Below are positions 14,628-14,716 of a DNA stretch of 14,716 bases, in pieces (positions within the stretch are counted from its first letter, which is position 1; the number at the start of each line of letters is the position of its first letter). Below the pieces are notes generated by a model. That model had not been told where the DNA came from, searched no databases, and saw nothing but the letters and a program-made list of their open reading frames with translations. Position numbers and translations under genes: made by a program. The stretch comes from Janthinobacterium sp. (GTDB lineage: Bacteria > Pseudomonadota > Gammaproteobacteria > Burkholderiales > Burkholderiaceae_D), in assembly GCA_003482555.1 (NCBI GenBank), contig DMYQ01000300.1:3341-18056 (forward strand). The letters are read 5' to 3'.

Positions 14628-14716
14628 CGCCGCCCCGGCTCCTTTCCATGTGGAAGCTGCGGTTCCCGCTTGCGCGGCGCGGGGATAGATTAACTTAGAA
14701 CCAGCTTTCCACCTGG

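Larger units (their letters stand above)
14390..14716. other. Intergenic regulatory region upstream of the frc-like cluster
   Basis: This 327-bp stretch holds no convincing gene. From left to right it contains the frcB ribosome-binding site, a leader hairpin (14434-14458), a sigma70-like promoter, an AT-rich dyad, a C9 run (14569-14577) and a plus-strand intrinsic terminator. At the far right a minus-strand frame enters the window and ends after Gln-Val-Glu-Ser-Trp-Phe at a TAA (14697-14695). This could be the tail of the neighbouring gene, but six codons are too few to call. Confidence 0.6.

Noticed and set aside
14695..14716. C-terminal tail of a minus-strand gene ending Val-Glu-Ser-Trp-Phe, perhaps a chemoreceptor pentapeptide
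   Set aside because: Only six codons are visible and the W/F spacing does not fit the xWxxF chemoreceptor motif, so no family can be supported.

Overview
This is a GC-rich bacterial chromosome segment in which every recognisable gene lies on the minus strand, so transcription runs from high to low coordinates. Three things point to a betaproteobacterium of the order Burkholderiales, with Oxalobacteraceae (Janthinobacterium/Massilia-like) my best guess from protein flavour alone: the gene order mlaF-E-D-A-C-B, ABC-2 exporter, ibaG, murA, hisG, hisD; the short-form HisG; and mlaA placed inside the mla operon. The genus is an inference and was not tested by any search.

Layout, in transcription order. 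(1) 14716-14390: a regulatory intergenic region with a sigma70-like promoter, an AT-rich dyad that could be an operator, a hairpin in the leader, and an orphan intrinsic terminator facing the plus strand. (2) 14389-9731: a sugar-uptake cluster made of a periplasmic binding protein (frcB-like), permease (frcC-like), single-domain ATPase (frcA-like), a FucU/RbsD-type mutarotase and a ROK-family regulator. A terminator-like hairpin with a U-tract lies between frcB and frcC and probably makes the binding protein more abundant than the membrane parts. A second AT-rich dyad, resembling the one at the frcB promoter, lies just upstream of the ROK gene. (3) 9730-5539: an extended -10 promoter, then the complete mla phospholipid-transport operon (mlaF, mlaE, mlaD, mlaA, mlaC, mlaB), which maintains outer-membrane lipid asymmetry. 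(4) 5538-3685: a second promoter-bearing gap with a 12-bp tandem repeat, then a two-gene ABC-2 exporter of the YadG/YadH type. (5) 3630-1: ibaG (BolA family), murA (first committed step of peptidoglycan synthesis), hisG and hisD (histidine synthesis). The window then cuts into a gene overlapping hisD by 4 bp, whose first 30 residues look like the N-terminus of a DNA methyltransferase.

Most of the window is conserved housekeeping. The parts most worth a second look are the methyltransferase start coupled to hisD, the putative ROK operator pair and circuit around the frc cluster, the frcB/frcC attenuator, and the orphan plus-strand terminator near the right edge. I found no convincing unknown defence or mobile system, CRISPR array, tRNA, rRNA or insertion sequence.
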